64,000 nucleotides of DNA, taken from positions 62,001 through 126,000 of the forward strand of contig NZ_CP118246.1 in NCBI RefSeq assembly GCF_028816455.1, given 5' to 3'. The DNA is from Devosia algicola. Its GTDB lineage: Bacteria; Pseudomonadota; Alphaproteobacteria; Rhizobiales; Devosiaceae. The position numbers were made by a program, and so were the translations under genes. Positions 18,430 through 27,987 of the stretch are shown one piece after another (within the stretch, counting starts at the first letter, position 1; every line of letters starts with the position of its first letter). The notes under the pieces were generated by a model, which did not search any database, had not been told where the DNA came from, and saw only the letters and a list, made by a program, of their open reading frames with translations.

Positions 18430-18967
18430 TCTGTTTCCGGACAATTTTGGGAGCGAGCTGGGCGATGTCTCGGTGGAACTGGAACGGATCGGCAATCTGG
18501 CCGACGGTGTTTCGCGCTCGTTGAGCAAGGCATTTCGCGGAGCGTTGACCGATGGCAAATCGTTCAAGAGCGTTTTGGGGGATATCGCCAGCGCTTTTAG
18601 CGACATTGCGCTCAAGGCTGCCATCAAGCCGCTCGGTGATCTGGTGGGCAATGCGGTGGGCAATCTGTTTAGCGCCACCAATCCCGTTTTGGGTGGAGTG
18701 ACCCCGTTCGCCAAAGGCGGGGTGATTGCCAGCCCGAGTTATTTTCCGATGAATAGCGGGCTGGGGCTGATGGGCGAGGCCGGGGCCGAGGCCATCATGC
18801 CTTTGCAACGCGGCAGCGACGGGCGTCTCGGCGTCGCAGGGGGCGGCGGCGCGGTCAATGTGACCTTTAATGTGACTGCCAGCGATGCGCGCAGCTTCGT
18901 GCAAAGCGAGGCCGATGTCAGTGCCATGTTGCTGCGGGCGGTCAAGCGCGGCGCGCGCGGCAACTAG
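18419..18967 (+). CDS. GTA g11-like short tape measure protein
   Basis: A 182-residue protein (MADNLFPDNFGSELGDVSVE). A central helical part (SRSLSKAFRGALTDGKSFKS, VLGDIASAFSDIALKAAIKP) is followed by a C-terminal part with TPFAKGGVIASPSYFP and GLMGEAGAEAIMPLQR, as in tail tape measure C-termini. The very short length is normal for RcGTA-type particles, which have short tails. Confidence 0.85.
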   Translation: MADNLFPDNFGSELGDVSVELERIGNLADGVSRSLSKAFRGALTDGKSFKSVLGDIASAFSDIALKAAIKPLGDLVGNAVGNLFSATNPVLGGVTPFAKGGVIASPSYFPMNSGLGLMGEAGAEAIMPLQRGSDGRLGVAGGGGAVNVTFNVTASDARSFVQSEADVSAMLLRAVKRGARGN

Positions 18968-19009
18968 CAACCGTTCAATTCCTGAAACCTAGTTAGATCT
19001 GAGGGCAAC

Positions 19010-19630
19010 ATGGCTTTTCATGCCGTGCGCTTTCCGCTCGACATTGCGCTTGGCGCGCGAGGCGGGCCGGAACGCAAGACCGATATCATCACCCTGGCCA
19101 GCGGGGCCGAGGAACGAAACAGCCGCTGGGCGCTTTCGCGGCGGCGCTACAATGCCGGTTACGGCGTCAAGTCACGAACCGACATGCAGGCGGTATTGGC
19201 GTTTTTTGAAGAACGGCGCGGGCGCTTTCACGGTTTTCTGTGGCGCGACGGGCTTGATTATTCGTCGGGCGCCGCTGTGCCTACGCCGACGGATCAGACC
19301 ATTGGCACTGGCGACGGCAGCGCCGCACATTTTCAACTGACCAAGCAATATGGCGCCAGCTTTGACCCGTTTTTACGCCCGATCACCAAACCGGTGGTGG
19401 GCAGCGTACGGGTGGCGGTGGATGGCGTTGAAGCAACCAGCGGCTGGCTCGTTGATGCTGATACCGGGATTGTCGAATTTGCCACGGCGCCGAGTGCCGA
19501 TGCCGTGATTACTGCCGGATTTCTGTTCGACGTGCCGGTGCGGTTCGATATTGATCGGCTGGAAATCGAACTGACCAGCTTTGACGGCGCCGAGGCACCC
19601 AATATTCCGCTGGTGGAGATAATGCCATGA
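19010..19630 (+). CDS. GTA g12-like distal tail protein (DUF2460)
   Basis: A 206-residue protein (MAFHAVRFPLDIALGARGGP) with RRRYNAGYGVKSRTDMQAVL, FFEERRGRFHGFLWRDGLDY and VRFDIDRLEIELTSFDG, matching the DUF2460 / TIGR02217 family at the tail tip of GTAs. ATGA overlap with the following hub gene. Confidence 0.9.
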   Translation: MAFHAVRFPLDIALGARGGPERKTDIITLASGAEERNSRWALSRRRYNAGYGVKSRTDMQAVLAFFEERRGRFHGFLWRDGLDYSSGAAVPTPTDQTIGTGDGSAAHFQLTKQYGASFDPFLRPITKPVVGSVRVAVDGVEATSGWLVDADTGIVEFATAPSADAVITAGFLFDVPVRFDIDRLEIELTSFDGAEAPNIPLVEIMP

Positions 19631-20517
19631 GGACGCTGGACGCAGGCTATGCAGCCCATATCGCCAGCGGGGCGACGACTTTGGCCTATTGTTGGCGCCT
19701 GACGCGAGCCGATGGGACGGTGCTGGGATTTACCGACCACGATCAAATATTGCGGTTTGAAGACACCGACTTTGTGCCCGCCCATGGGCTTGATGGCAGC
19801 GAGGTGCCAGCCAAACTGGGCGCACAGGTCGATACTGCCGAAATATTGGGTGTGCTCCATGCCGATGCGATAACCGAAATCGATATTGCATTGGGGCGCT
19901 ATGATGGTGCGGGGGTTGAAACCTTTCGCGTCAACTGGCGCGATGTCAGCCAGCGTGATCTGCTGCGGCATGATACAATTGGCGAGATTGTGCGCGAAGA
20001 CGGGGTGTTTCGCGCCGAATTGCGGTCGGGTCAGCAAGCGCTCAACCAGATCAAGGGGCGGGTCTATCAGCGCCTCTGCAATGCCAGCCTTGGCGACAAT
20101 CAATGTGGCATTAATCTGGACGTGCCTGCCTTTCGCGGCTACGCCAATGTTGCCGCTATTGAGGGGCGTTTTCGACTGGCGCTGAGCGGATTGAACAGCT
20201 TTGCGCCCGGCTGGTTCAACTTTGGTCATGCCGTCTGGACCACCGGGCAACGATCCGGTTTGCGCGACGCGGTGCGGGCGCAACAGCGGCTGGGCGGCGT
20301 CGAAGTGCTCGAATTTGCCGCGCCAGTGGGCGATTGGGCCAGTGTTGGCGATGCGTTGACACTTTACGCAGGTTGCGACCGGCGTTTTGCCACCTGCGGC
20401 CAAAAGTTTGACAACAGCGTCAATTTTCGTGGTTTTCCGCACATTCCCGGCAGCGATTATGTGCTGCGCTATCCGCGCCAGGGCGATGCGCTGGACGGGC
20501 GGGCGGTGGTGCGATGA
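19627..20517 (+). CDS. GTA g13-like tail hub protein (DUF2163)
   Basis: A 296-residue protein (MRTLDAGYAAHIASGATTLA) with YCWRLTRADGTVLGFTDHD and Cys residues in CNASLGDNQCGINLD and LYAGCDRRFATCGQKFDN. These are the conserved cysteines of the DUF2163/FeS-like hub family of GTAs (RcGTA g13 reportedly binds an Fe-S cluster). ATGA overlap with the NlpC/P60 gene. Confidence 0.9.
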   Translation: MRTLDAGYAAHIASGATTLAYCWRLTRADGTVLGFTDHDQILRFEDTDFVPAHGLDGSEVPAKLGAQVDTAEILGVLHADAITEIDIALGRYDGAGVETFRVNWRDVSQRDLLRHDTIGEIVREDGVFRAELRSGQQALNQIKGRVYQRLCNASLGDNQCGINLDVPAFRGYANVAAIEGRFRLALSGLNSFAPGWFNFGHAVWTTGQRSGLRDAVRAQQRLGGVEVLEFAAPVGDWASVGDALTLYAGCDRRFATCGQKFDNSVNFRGFPHIPGSDYVLRYPRQGDALDGRAVVR

Positions 20518-20940
20518 ACCCCGATCTCGTGGTGGCGGCGGCCCGACAATGGTTGGGCACGCCCTATCGACATCAAAGTGCAACACTGGGGGCTGGTTGC
20601 GACTGTCTTGGACTGTTGCGCGGCGTGTGGCGTTCCCTTTATGGCAGCGAGCCGATGGCCATGCCGCCCTATAGGGCCGACATTCGCGACCATGCCCACG
20701 CCGAAACGCTCCTGGGGGCAGCGCGGCTCCTGCTCACCGAGACCAGCGGGGTATTGGCTGTGGGGCAGGTCGTACTGTTCAAGGCTCAACAATGCACCGT
20801 ACCCCAAGCACTGCGGCATCATGCTGGGCGCGCAAAAATTCATCCATGCCCAGGAGCGGCTTGGCGTGATCGAAGCGAACATGACGCCGGGTTGGGCCAG
20901 ACGGCTGGCCGGGCAGTTCGACTTTCCACCAAACAACTGA
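20514..20940 (+). CDS. GTA g14-like NlpC/P60 cell-wall peptidase, one apparent frameshift
   Basis: Tail-associated peptidoglycan hydrolase. The catalytic-Cys motif is GAGCDCLGLLRGVW and the His segment is PKHCGIMLGAQKFIHAQ. The frame breaks at 20783-20784 (AAGGCTC). Correction gives VVLFKLNNAPYPKHCGIM and a protein of about 141 residues ending at TGA 20940, close to the usual size. Without correction the catalytic His would be lost. Confidence 0.85.
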
Positions 20941-20965
20941 TTTTTCTTTTTGATAGGAGGCCACG

Positions 20966-23900
20966 ATGGCAACTCTGGCCTTGTCATTGGCTGGACAGGT
21001 TGTGGGCGGATTGGTCGGCGGACCGATTGGCGCCACGGTCGGCCGGGCGCTGGGCGCGCTGGCAGGCAGCGCCGTCGACAATGCGCTTTTTGGCGGTGAA
21101 CCGGCAAAAACCCAGGGCGCCGATGTGCGCCTGCAGGGATCAAGCGAAGGCGGAGCGATCCCCCGGCTTTACGGCTGGAACCGGGTCAGCGGCAATGTGA
21201 TCTGGGCACGCGAGACTCGAATTACTCGAGGCCGCAGGCAGCGGTGCCAAGGGATTTGGTGATCAAAATACCGATGACGAAGTGGGCGCCAGTTTCGCGG
21301 TGGCCTTTGGCGAAGGTCCGGTGCAATTGCTTGGTCGCATCTGGGCTGATGGTCAATTGCTTGATCCGGCGGGATTGAACTTTCGATTTTATGACGGCAG
21401 CGACGATCAATTGCCCGATAGCCTGATCGAGGCCACGCAGGGCATGGGCGCAGCGCCCGCCTATCGCGGCATCTGCTATATCGTATTCGAGCAATTGCCG
21501 CTCAGCCGCTTTGGCAATCGCATTCCGCAATTTTCGATCGAGTTGTGCCGGGTTGTCGGCGCGCTGGAACCGATGATCAAGGCGGTCACGGTGATCCCCG
21601 GCGCCACCGAATTTGGCTATGATCCAACGCCCCGACTACAACTGTTGGGGCCGGGTGAAACGCGCGGCGAAAATAGTCATTTACTGGCAAGCCAGAGCGA
21701 CTGGAGCGTCTCGATTGACCAGCTGCAGGCGCTTTGCCCCAACCTTGAGCATGTCGCGTTGGTAGTGGCATGGTTTGGCGACGATTTGCGCTGCGCCAAT
21801 TGCAATATCGGGCCACGGGTCGAGGACAATAGCCGGGTCATAGACGCGATAACCTGGAGCGTTGCGGGGCTGGGGCGAAGCGAAGTGCCGGTGGTCACGC
21901 GCCACGATGGCGGGGCGGCCTACGGCGGCACGCCTTCGGACAGTGCCGTGTTGGCAGCCATTGCCGATCTCAAGTCTCGCGGCATCGCGGTTACGCTTTA
22001 TCCGATCATTTTGATGGACATTGCCAACGACAATAGTCTGGCCGATCCCTATTCGGGCGGGACAGGGCAGGCGGCCTATCCCTGGCGCGGTCGCATCACC
22101 TGCGACCCGTCGCCGGATCGGGCGGGCACACCCGACAAGACCAGTGCCGTCGATGCGCAGATCTCGGCCTTTGCGGCGCGCTATCGGCAGATGATGTTGC
22201 ACTATGCCCAACTGGCGGCAACCGCCGGCGGCGTCAATGCACTGCTGATCGGCTCGGAAATGGTCGGCATGACCACTTTGCGCGGCGCCGGCAACGGTTT
22301 TCCATTTGTCGCCGCACTGACGACACTGGCCGCCGATGTGCGTGCCATTGTCGGGGTCGGCACCAAAGCTCACCTACGCCGCCGACTGGTCCGAATATAG
22401 TGGCTATCAACCTGCGGGCGAAAAATTCTTTCACCTCGACCCGCTCTGGGCTTCGGCCAATATCGACGCCGTGGGCATCGATAATTACATGCCACTGGCC
22501 GACTGGCGCGATGGCGAGACGCACACTGATGCGTCTATGGCCAATTCGATCTATGAGATGAACTATTTGCGGGACAATATTACCGGTGGCGAAGGCCATG
22601 ATTGGTATTATGCCAGCGATACGGACCGGTTGTCGGGCACCAGAACACCGATTACGGACGGGGCGGGCGAGCCGTGGATATGGCGTTTCAAGGACATCGC
22701 CAATTGGTGGAACCAGCCGCACCATGACCGTCCCGGCGGCGTGCGCGAGGCGTCATCGACCGCCTGGGTGCCGCAGTCCAAACCAATCTGGTTTACCGAA
22801 CTGGGCTGTGGGGCGGTAGACAAGGGGGCCAACCAGCCCAATAAATTTGCCGATCCCAAAAGCGCCGAAAGCGGCTTGCCCTATTTTTCCAATGGCAATG
22901 CCGACCCGCTGATGCAGCGACAGTTCCTGCGGGCGCATCAGGCATTCTGGCGTGATCCGACCAATAATCCGGCGGGGATGGTCGATATCGACCGGCTTTA
23001 TCTCTGGACATGGGACGCGCGTCCCTATCCGGCATTTCCCGGCTTGCTCGATGTTTGGGCCGATGGCGGCAATTATGCCACCGGCCACTGGTTGAGCGGG
23101 CGGCTCGGCGGCGTGGCGGCGGACGAGTTGATCACCGCGATTGCCGAGGACTTTGGCGTGGCGCTGGACCGCGTGGAGGTCAGCGGGCCATTTCTTGCGG
23201 GCTATCAACTGACCGGCGCGGGAAGCTGCCGCGACGCGCTGGAGCCGGTGCTCAAGTCTTGCGGTTTGAGCCTTCGCTCGGCGGCGACAGGATTACAGAT
23301 TGTGCCCGCCCGCGTGCAAGTGGACATGATTGTCGATCCCGAAAAGCTGGCGGTTACCGAGAGGCCGACAATATCGCGGCGTCGCGCCGATCCGGGTGAA
23401 GCGGTTAGTCGGGTGGCGCTGACCTATATAGATCGCGAGCATGATTATCTGACTGCTGAAGTCAGCGCGGTGCGCAACGATGCGGGTACACTTTTCGGGC
23501 ACACGAGCGCGCTGGTGCTGGACATGTCCAGTGCGCGCTTGGTGGCGGAGCGGCAATTGGCCGATCTTGACCAGAATATCGAAACGGTAAGCATGGTGTT
23601 GCCGCCCTCGCTCGGCGCCGTCGAAACCGGCGACATGCTGACGCTCTCGGGCATTCTCAGCACGCTGTTGCAGGTCACCGAAACCCGCGACGGCGGTACA
23701 CGGGCGATCACGGCCAAAAGCCTGCCTAATCCGGGCGGGATCACCATAACGGCGGCAGTTTCAGCGCAGACTCGCGCCGCACCAATGGCGCGGGCAATGC
23801 CGCTGGTTGCCATCGCCCAATTACCGCCAGTGCCAAGCGATCCGGCAAAAATGCGTCTGGCAATTGCCGCTTATGCTGAACCATGGCCGGGCGCCGTTAG

Positions 23901-24715
23901 CGTGGCCGATACGGTCAGCGGTGTGCAACTGGCCCAACTATCTCGCCGCGGCGCCGTTGGCGTGACCCTTGACGCATTTGGCCCCGGGCCAACGGCGGTT
24001 TGGGACTTGGCCAACAGGCTTTCGGTCAAGGCTCTATGCCGGACATTTGGCCTCAATGGCGCCCACAACGGTGCTGGCCGGGGGCAATCGTCTGGCGGTG
24101 GAAACAGATGCTGGCGGTTGGGAGGTCATCGGCTTTGCCAACGCCGAACTGGTGAGCCCGCAAACCTATGAGTTGAGCCAGCTATTGCGCGGACTTCAGG
24201 GGACGGACGCAGCCATCGGACCGGTTGCGGTGGGTCGCCGGATCATAATGCTCGATAGAAAGACGACCATCTTGCCGGTCGGCGGTGCCTGGCTAGAAGG
24301 CGATCACGCCCTGCGGGTCTATGGTGGCAGTGCCGACGTGACCGGCACGCCGCTTAGCCTCACCAGTCGGCGCGAGGTGGTGTTGCCGCTGGCACCCGTG
24401 CACCTTCAAGCGCTGAAGCAGCCCGACAATAACGATATTGTCTGTCGCTGGGTCCGGCGCAGCCGGGCCGATGATAATGGCTGGGTCGCCGAGGACGCGC
24501 CTCTGGTGCTGCTTCCTGAACGCTATCGGTTGACCATTTCGCTGGCGGGCGTCACCCGGCGCACCATCGACTGCGACGCGCCCGAATGGACCTATACGCA
24601 GGCCGACCAAATTGCCGATTTCGGCAGCGTGCCGGAACATTTCGAGTTTGCCATCGCGCAGATCGATCCGGTTTTTGGCCCCGGCAACCTCGGTGCAGGA
24701 GAGTTTTATGGCTGA
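20966..24715 (+). CDS. GTA g15-like megatron / host-specificity tail fibre protein, three apparent frameshifts
   Basis: Large tail-tip protein of about 1,248 residues. A Gly/Ala-rich N-terminus (LALSLAGQVVGGLVGGPIGA) precedes the conserved IPRLYGWNRVSGNVIWARE. The central GTA TIM-barrel domain contains AVDAQISAFAARYRQMMLH and FHLDPLWASANIDAVGIDNY. Phage-tail_3-like and receptor-facing C-terminal regions follow (ANAELVSPQTYELSQLLRGL). Breaks lie at 21215 (GAGACTC), 22365-22367 (AAAGCTC) and 24030-24031 (AAGGCTC). Removing one base each gives ARELELLEAAGSG, GTKLTYAADWSEYSG and SVKLYAGHLASMAP. A clear AGGAGG ribosome binding site precedes ATG 20966. Confidence 0.9.
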
Positions 24716-25472
24716 GCGCTTCGCGACCTGCCTCGCCCTGGTGCTGAAATTGGAGGGCGGCTATGTCGATAATCCCAACGACCCCGGCGGCGCCACCAAT
24801 AGGGGAATTACTCGCAGGACGCTGGCGGCGTGGCGCCAGATTCGTCCCTGGGCCGATTTGGCCAAGACCGAGGTCAAAAGCCTCAGCCGTGCCGAAGCGG
24901 CACAGATTTATCGTGCCAATTATTGGGACGTGATCCGGGGTGATGCGCTGGTGCCGGGCCTTGATCTGGCACTATTTGATTTTGCCATCAATTCCGGACC
25001 GGGCCGAGCGGTAAAAACCCTGCAACGCTTGTTGGGTGTCGTGGCCGATGGCGTCATCGGCGTGCGGACATTGGCGGCGATTGACGACAAGATCGCGGCA
25101 GCGGGCGCCAGTAACCTGGTCAGACAATTGTGCGCGGATCGACTGGTTTTTTTGCAAACCCTCTCAACCTTTGCCCATTTCGGCGTCGGCTGGACGCGTC
25201 GGGTCAAAACCGTTCAGGCCGCAGCGCTGGCCGCCGCAGCCAAATCGCGCCCCAAAATCCCTTCAACAACAATCTGGAGTTCCATCATGGCTTTATTGAG
25301 TGGCTACAAGACCTATATTGTGGCGGCAATCATGGTGCTGGCGGGGATTGCCCAAATTCTGGGCATCGACCTGCCAGCGATGGATGGCAGTTCGGCAGGC
25401 CAACTGATCATGCAGGCGCTGGCAATGATATTCTTGCGCCACGGCATCAAAAATACCGCCGGGAGTGCATGA
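24708..25472 (+). CDS. GH108-type endolysin with C-terminal membrane segment
   Basis: Peptidoglycan muramidase of the phage/GTA type. It has the GH108 catalytic motif LKLEGGYVDNPNDPGGATNRG (quoted in part: EGGYVDNPNDPGGATNRG, catalytic Glu first), then ANYWDVIRGDALV and the PG_binding_3-like FDFAINSGPGRAVKTLQRLL. Unusually, the frame continues without a stop into a hydrophobic tail (TYIVAAIMVLAGIAQILGI) that looks like a separate holin-like gene (see the nested feature at 25287). It overlaps the g15 stop by 8 bases, so release function appears coupled to the structural operon. Confidence 0.85.
   Translation: MAERFATCLALVLKLEGGYVDNPNDPGGATNRGITRRTLAAWRQIRPWADLAKTEVKSLSRAEAAQIYRANYWDVIRGDALVPGLDLALFDFAINSGPGRAVKTLQRLLGVVADGVIGVRTLAAIDDKIAAAGASNLVRQLCADRLVFLQTLSTFAHFGVGWTRRVKTVQAAALAAAAKSRPKIPSTTIWSSIMALLSGYKTYIVAAIMVLAGIAQILGIDLPAMDGSSAGQLIMQALAMIFLRHGIKNTAGSA
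25287..25472 (+). CDS. Possible nested holin-like membrane protein (in-frame internal start)
   Basis: ATG 25287 lies in the endolysin frame, preceded by GGAG at 25276-25279 with good spacing. The 61-residue product starts MALLSGYKTYIVAAIMVLAG and has one or two hydrophobic helices. The stretch before it (RPKIPSTTIWSSI) looks like translated intergenic sequence. It is either an independent start making a small membrane protein alongside the full-length fusion, or a former separate gene now fused. No known holin family is recognised, so the function is inferred from position only. Confidence 0.45.
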   Translation: MALLSGYKTYIVAAIMVLAGIAQILGIDLPAMDGSSAGQLIMQALAMIFLRHGIKNTAGSA

Positions 25473-25542
25473 ATGAAAATGGTACTTTGACAGCGCCGCC
25501 ACATTCATGTCCCATTCAGCAAGACTGACATAGTTTGGCGCC

Positions 25543-25839
25543 ATGGAAAAACCGATAGCAAAATTTCTGACCTGCGTGTTAATGGTGGTGGGCTTGGTGC
25601 TTGCCACCAGCCCTATTGCTATGGCCCAGGGGGCGTGCCTGGACAAGCGCACCATTCAGGAACAGGTCTCATCTGGCCAGATCATGTCGCTCGACGCCGT
25701 TTTGGCGAGCGCGGGCATTGACGGTAACCAGAAAATCCTTAGCGTTCAGGTCTGTGACCAAGGCGGTCAGTTAGTGTATGTTATCGGCGTGTTGAGCCCT
25801 GACGGGCAGGCACAGAACTTGGTTCTTGGCGCACAGTAG
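25543..25839 (+). CDS. Small secreted protein upstream of a FeuPQ-like system (FeuN-like by position)
   Basis: A 98-residue protein with a signal peptide (LTCVLMVVGLVLATSPIAMA, cleavage near AMAQG). The small periplasmic domain contains two Cys (QGACLDKRTIQEQV, SVQVCDQGGQLVYVI), which could form a disulfide. It is 26 bases upstream of an OmpR-type regulator and a PhoQ/FeuQ-like kinase. In Sinorhizobium the small periplasmic protein FeuN sits at this place and restrains FeuQ. Assignment is by synteny and size, not by recognised sequence identity. Confidence 0.55.
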   Translation: MEKPIAKFLTCVLMVVGLVLATSPIAMAQGACLDKRTIQEQVSSGQIMSLDAVLASAGIDGNQKILSVQVCDQGGQLVYVIGVLSPDGQAQNLVLGAQ

Positions 25840-25865
25840 CACTGTGCGCGGTTGGGGGATGGCCG

Positions 25866-26525
25866 ATGCGTATTCTGGTAGTCGAAGATGATACCAACCT
25901 GAATCGTCAACTCAAGGAAGCCCTGACCGAGGCCGGTTACGCTGTTGATGTGGCATTTGACGGTGAAGAGGGGCACTTTCTCGGCGATACCGAACCCTAT
26001 GACGCCGTCGTACTCGACATCGGCTTGCCGCAAATGGATGGGCTGAGCGTTCTCGAAGAATGGCGTCGGTCGGGAAAATCCATGCCGGTCCTGCTCCTTA
26101 CGGCACGCGACCGCTGGAGCGACAAGGTGCAGGGGATCGATTCAGGCGCTGACGATTATGTAGCCAAGCCCTTTCACATGGAAGAAGTGCTGGCCCGCAT
26201 CCGGGCGCTGGTCCGCCGCGCCGCCGGGCATGCTTCGAATGAGATTGTGGCGGGTGCCGTGCGGCTCGATGCGCGCTCGGGCAAGGTGACCGTCGACGGC
26301 CATTCGATCAAGCTGACCAGCCACGAACTGCGCCTGCTCAGCTATTTGATGCACCACAAGGGCAAGGTCATTTCGCGCACCGAACTGACCGAGCATCTTT
26401 ATGATCAGGATTTTGACCGCGACAGCAATACCATCGAGGTATTTGTCGGCCGCCTGCGCAAGAAACTGCCGGACGAATGTATCCAGACCGTCCGTGGCCT
26501 GGGCTATCAGATTGCGGAAGACTAG
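25866..26525 (+). CDS. feuP: OmpR-family response regulator (FeuP-like)
   Basis: A 219-residue regulator. The receiver domain has acidic residues in VVEDDTNLNR, the phospho-acceptor Asp in VVLDIGLPQMDG, Thr in LLLTARDRW and Lys in DYVAKPF. The C-terminal winged helix is of the OmpR type (LTSHELRLLSYLMHHKGKVI, VFVGRLRKKL). Located between the small secreted protein and the kinase, as in the feuNPQ operon of rhizobia. The gene symbol is by context. Confidence 0.8.
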   Translation: MRILVVEDDTNLNRQLKEALTEAGYAVDVAFDGEEGHFLGDTEPYDAVVLDIGLPQMDGLSVLEEWRRSGKSMPVLLLTARDRWSDKVQGIDSGADDYVAKPFHMEEVLARIRALVRRAAGHASNEIVAGAVRLDARSGKVTVDGHSIKLTSHELRLLSYLMHHKGKVISRTELTEHLYDQDFDRDSNTIEVFVGRLRKKLPDECIQTVRGLGYQIAED

Positions 26526-26555
26526 TTTGGCCGACTGGTGCGGGCAGGGCGCTAG

Positions 26556-27941
26556 ATGAAAAAGGGCTCCATCGCCGCTTCATTGTTCTGGTTATCGGCC
26601 GGTTGGCTGGTGGTGGCCCTGGTCGCGACCGGCTTTCTGCTGACCGAACTCTATTCGCGGGCACTCGACACCAGCCTGACCGAAACACTGGAATTTCACG
26701 TCGAGAGCCTGACCGGATCGCTACTGGAAACTGGTGATCCGAGGGCGGCCAGCATCACGCTCAATGATCCCCGATTCGACCGGCCACGCTCGGGCTGGTA
26801 TTGGGCCATCCGGGGCGGCAATGGCGAACTCTACAATCTGTCGACATCACTGGTGGGGATCGATCTGCCCATATTGCAAGGCGATGCGGGGCAATCGGGC
26901 GTTCGCACCCAAGTGTTGAACGACGTTTTCGGCACCCAGATCAGGCTTGTCGAACGCACCGTGACCGTCGGCGACAATAGCTACGAAATCGTGGTCAGCG
27001 GCAGTCTTACCGAAATTTTGCAATTGGTCGGCGATTTTCGCGGCCAGGCTTTTATCGTTCTGGGCGCGGTCGGCGCCATGCTGGCGATCATGAGCGCCAT
27101 TGTCGCCCGTTTCGCGTTGCGGCCAGTCGGACGGTTGCGCGCCGCCATCGAAAGCGTCCGCGAGGGCGATAGCGAATCAGTAGACGGCACCTATCCCACC
27201 GAGATTGCGCCGCTGGCCGACGAGGTCAACGAACTGCTGCGCTCCAATGCGCAGATCATCGAGCGCGCGCGCAATCAGGTCGGCAATCTGGCCCATGGCC
27301 TGAAAACCCCGATAGCGGTATTGCGCAATGAAGCCAGCAACGACAAGGCGGGGTTGGCCGAGATCGTTTTGTCCGAGAGCGACAAGATGAGCAACATGGT
27401 CGCGACCTACCTCGAACGGGCGCGATTGGCGGCGCGAACCTCGATTGTCGGCAAGAAATCTGACGCCACCATGATCATGCTGCGCCTGACCCGCGTCATG
27501 CGCAAAATTCATCCCGACTGTACCATCGCCTTCCAGCGACCAGACGCCTCGCTGCCCTGGTTTCGCGGCGATGAGGCCGATCTCGAGGAAATGGCCGGGA
27601 ACCTGCTTGAAAATGCCTGCAAATGGTCAAAAGGCCAGGTTGGCGTGCGGCTTTTGAGCGAGCGCGGCGACAATGGAGCGCTGCTATTGCTGCGGATTGA
27701 TGATAATGGTCCGGGCCTTTCGGAGGCCGACGCCCAAAAAGTGTTGCGCCGCGGTGTCAGGCTCGACGAGAAAACGCCGGGCAGCGGATTGGGACTCGAT
27801 ATTGTCAAGGAACTGGTTGATGTGTACGGCGGCAGTCTTGAGTTGAAGCGATCGGCTCTGGGCGGGTTATTGGTGGAACTGCGCTTGCCAACGGCCCGAC
27901 TAGGGGGCATGACCAAAGGCTCAGGCATAGACTCAATTTAG
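26556..27941 (+). CDS. feuQ: Sensor histidine kinase (FeuQ/PhoQ-like)
   Basis: A 461-residue inner-membrane kinase. TM1 lies at residues 9-31 (WLSAGWLVVALVATGFLL), a periplasmic domain follows to about residue 160, and TM2 is near residues 165-187. It has a HAMP-like linker, the H box NLAHGLKTPIAVLRNE, N box ENACKWS, G1 DDNGPGLS and G2 PGSGLGLDIVKELVDVYGG. The extreme C-terminus is uncertain because it contains AAAGGCTC at 27917-27924, a possible AGCTC insertion site; correction would end the protein a few residues earlier. Partner of the regulator just upstream. Confidence 0.8.
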   Translation: MKKGSIAASLFWLSAGWLVVALVATGFLLTELYSRALDTSLTETLEFHVESLTGSLLETGDPRAASITLNDPRFDRPRSGWYWAIRGGNGELYNLSTSLVGIDLPILQGDAGQSGVRTQVLNDVFGTQIRLVERTVTVGDNSYEIVVSGSLTEILQLVGDFRGQAFIVLGAVGAMLAIMSAIVARFALRPVGRLRAAIESVREGDSESVDGTYPTEIAPLADEVNELLRSNAQIIERARNQVGNLAHGLKTPIAVLRNEASNDKAGLAEIVLSESDKMSNMVATYLERARLAARTSIVGKKSDATMIMLRLTRVMRKIHPDCTIAFQRPDASLPWFRGDEADLEEMAGNLLENACKWSKGQVGVRLLSERGDNGALLLLRIDDNGPGLSEADAQKVLRRGVRLDEKTPGSGLGLDIVKELVDVYGGSLELKRSALGGLLVELRLPTARLGGMTKGSGIDSI

Positions 27942-27987
27942 CCCCATGCCCAAAATAGAAGCAGCGACCCGCAAGAGATTTGAGCAC

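Noticed and set aside
11159..24715. Decayed prophage/GTA with many pseudogenes
   Set aside because: The breaks recur at one motif with one-base insertions, conserved sequence continues perfectly after each, and housekeeping genes outside the cluster show the same breaks.
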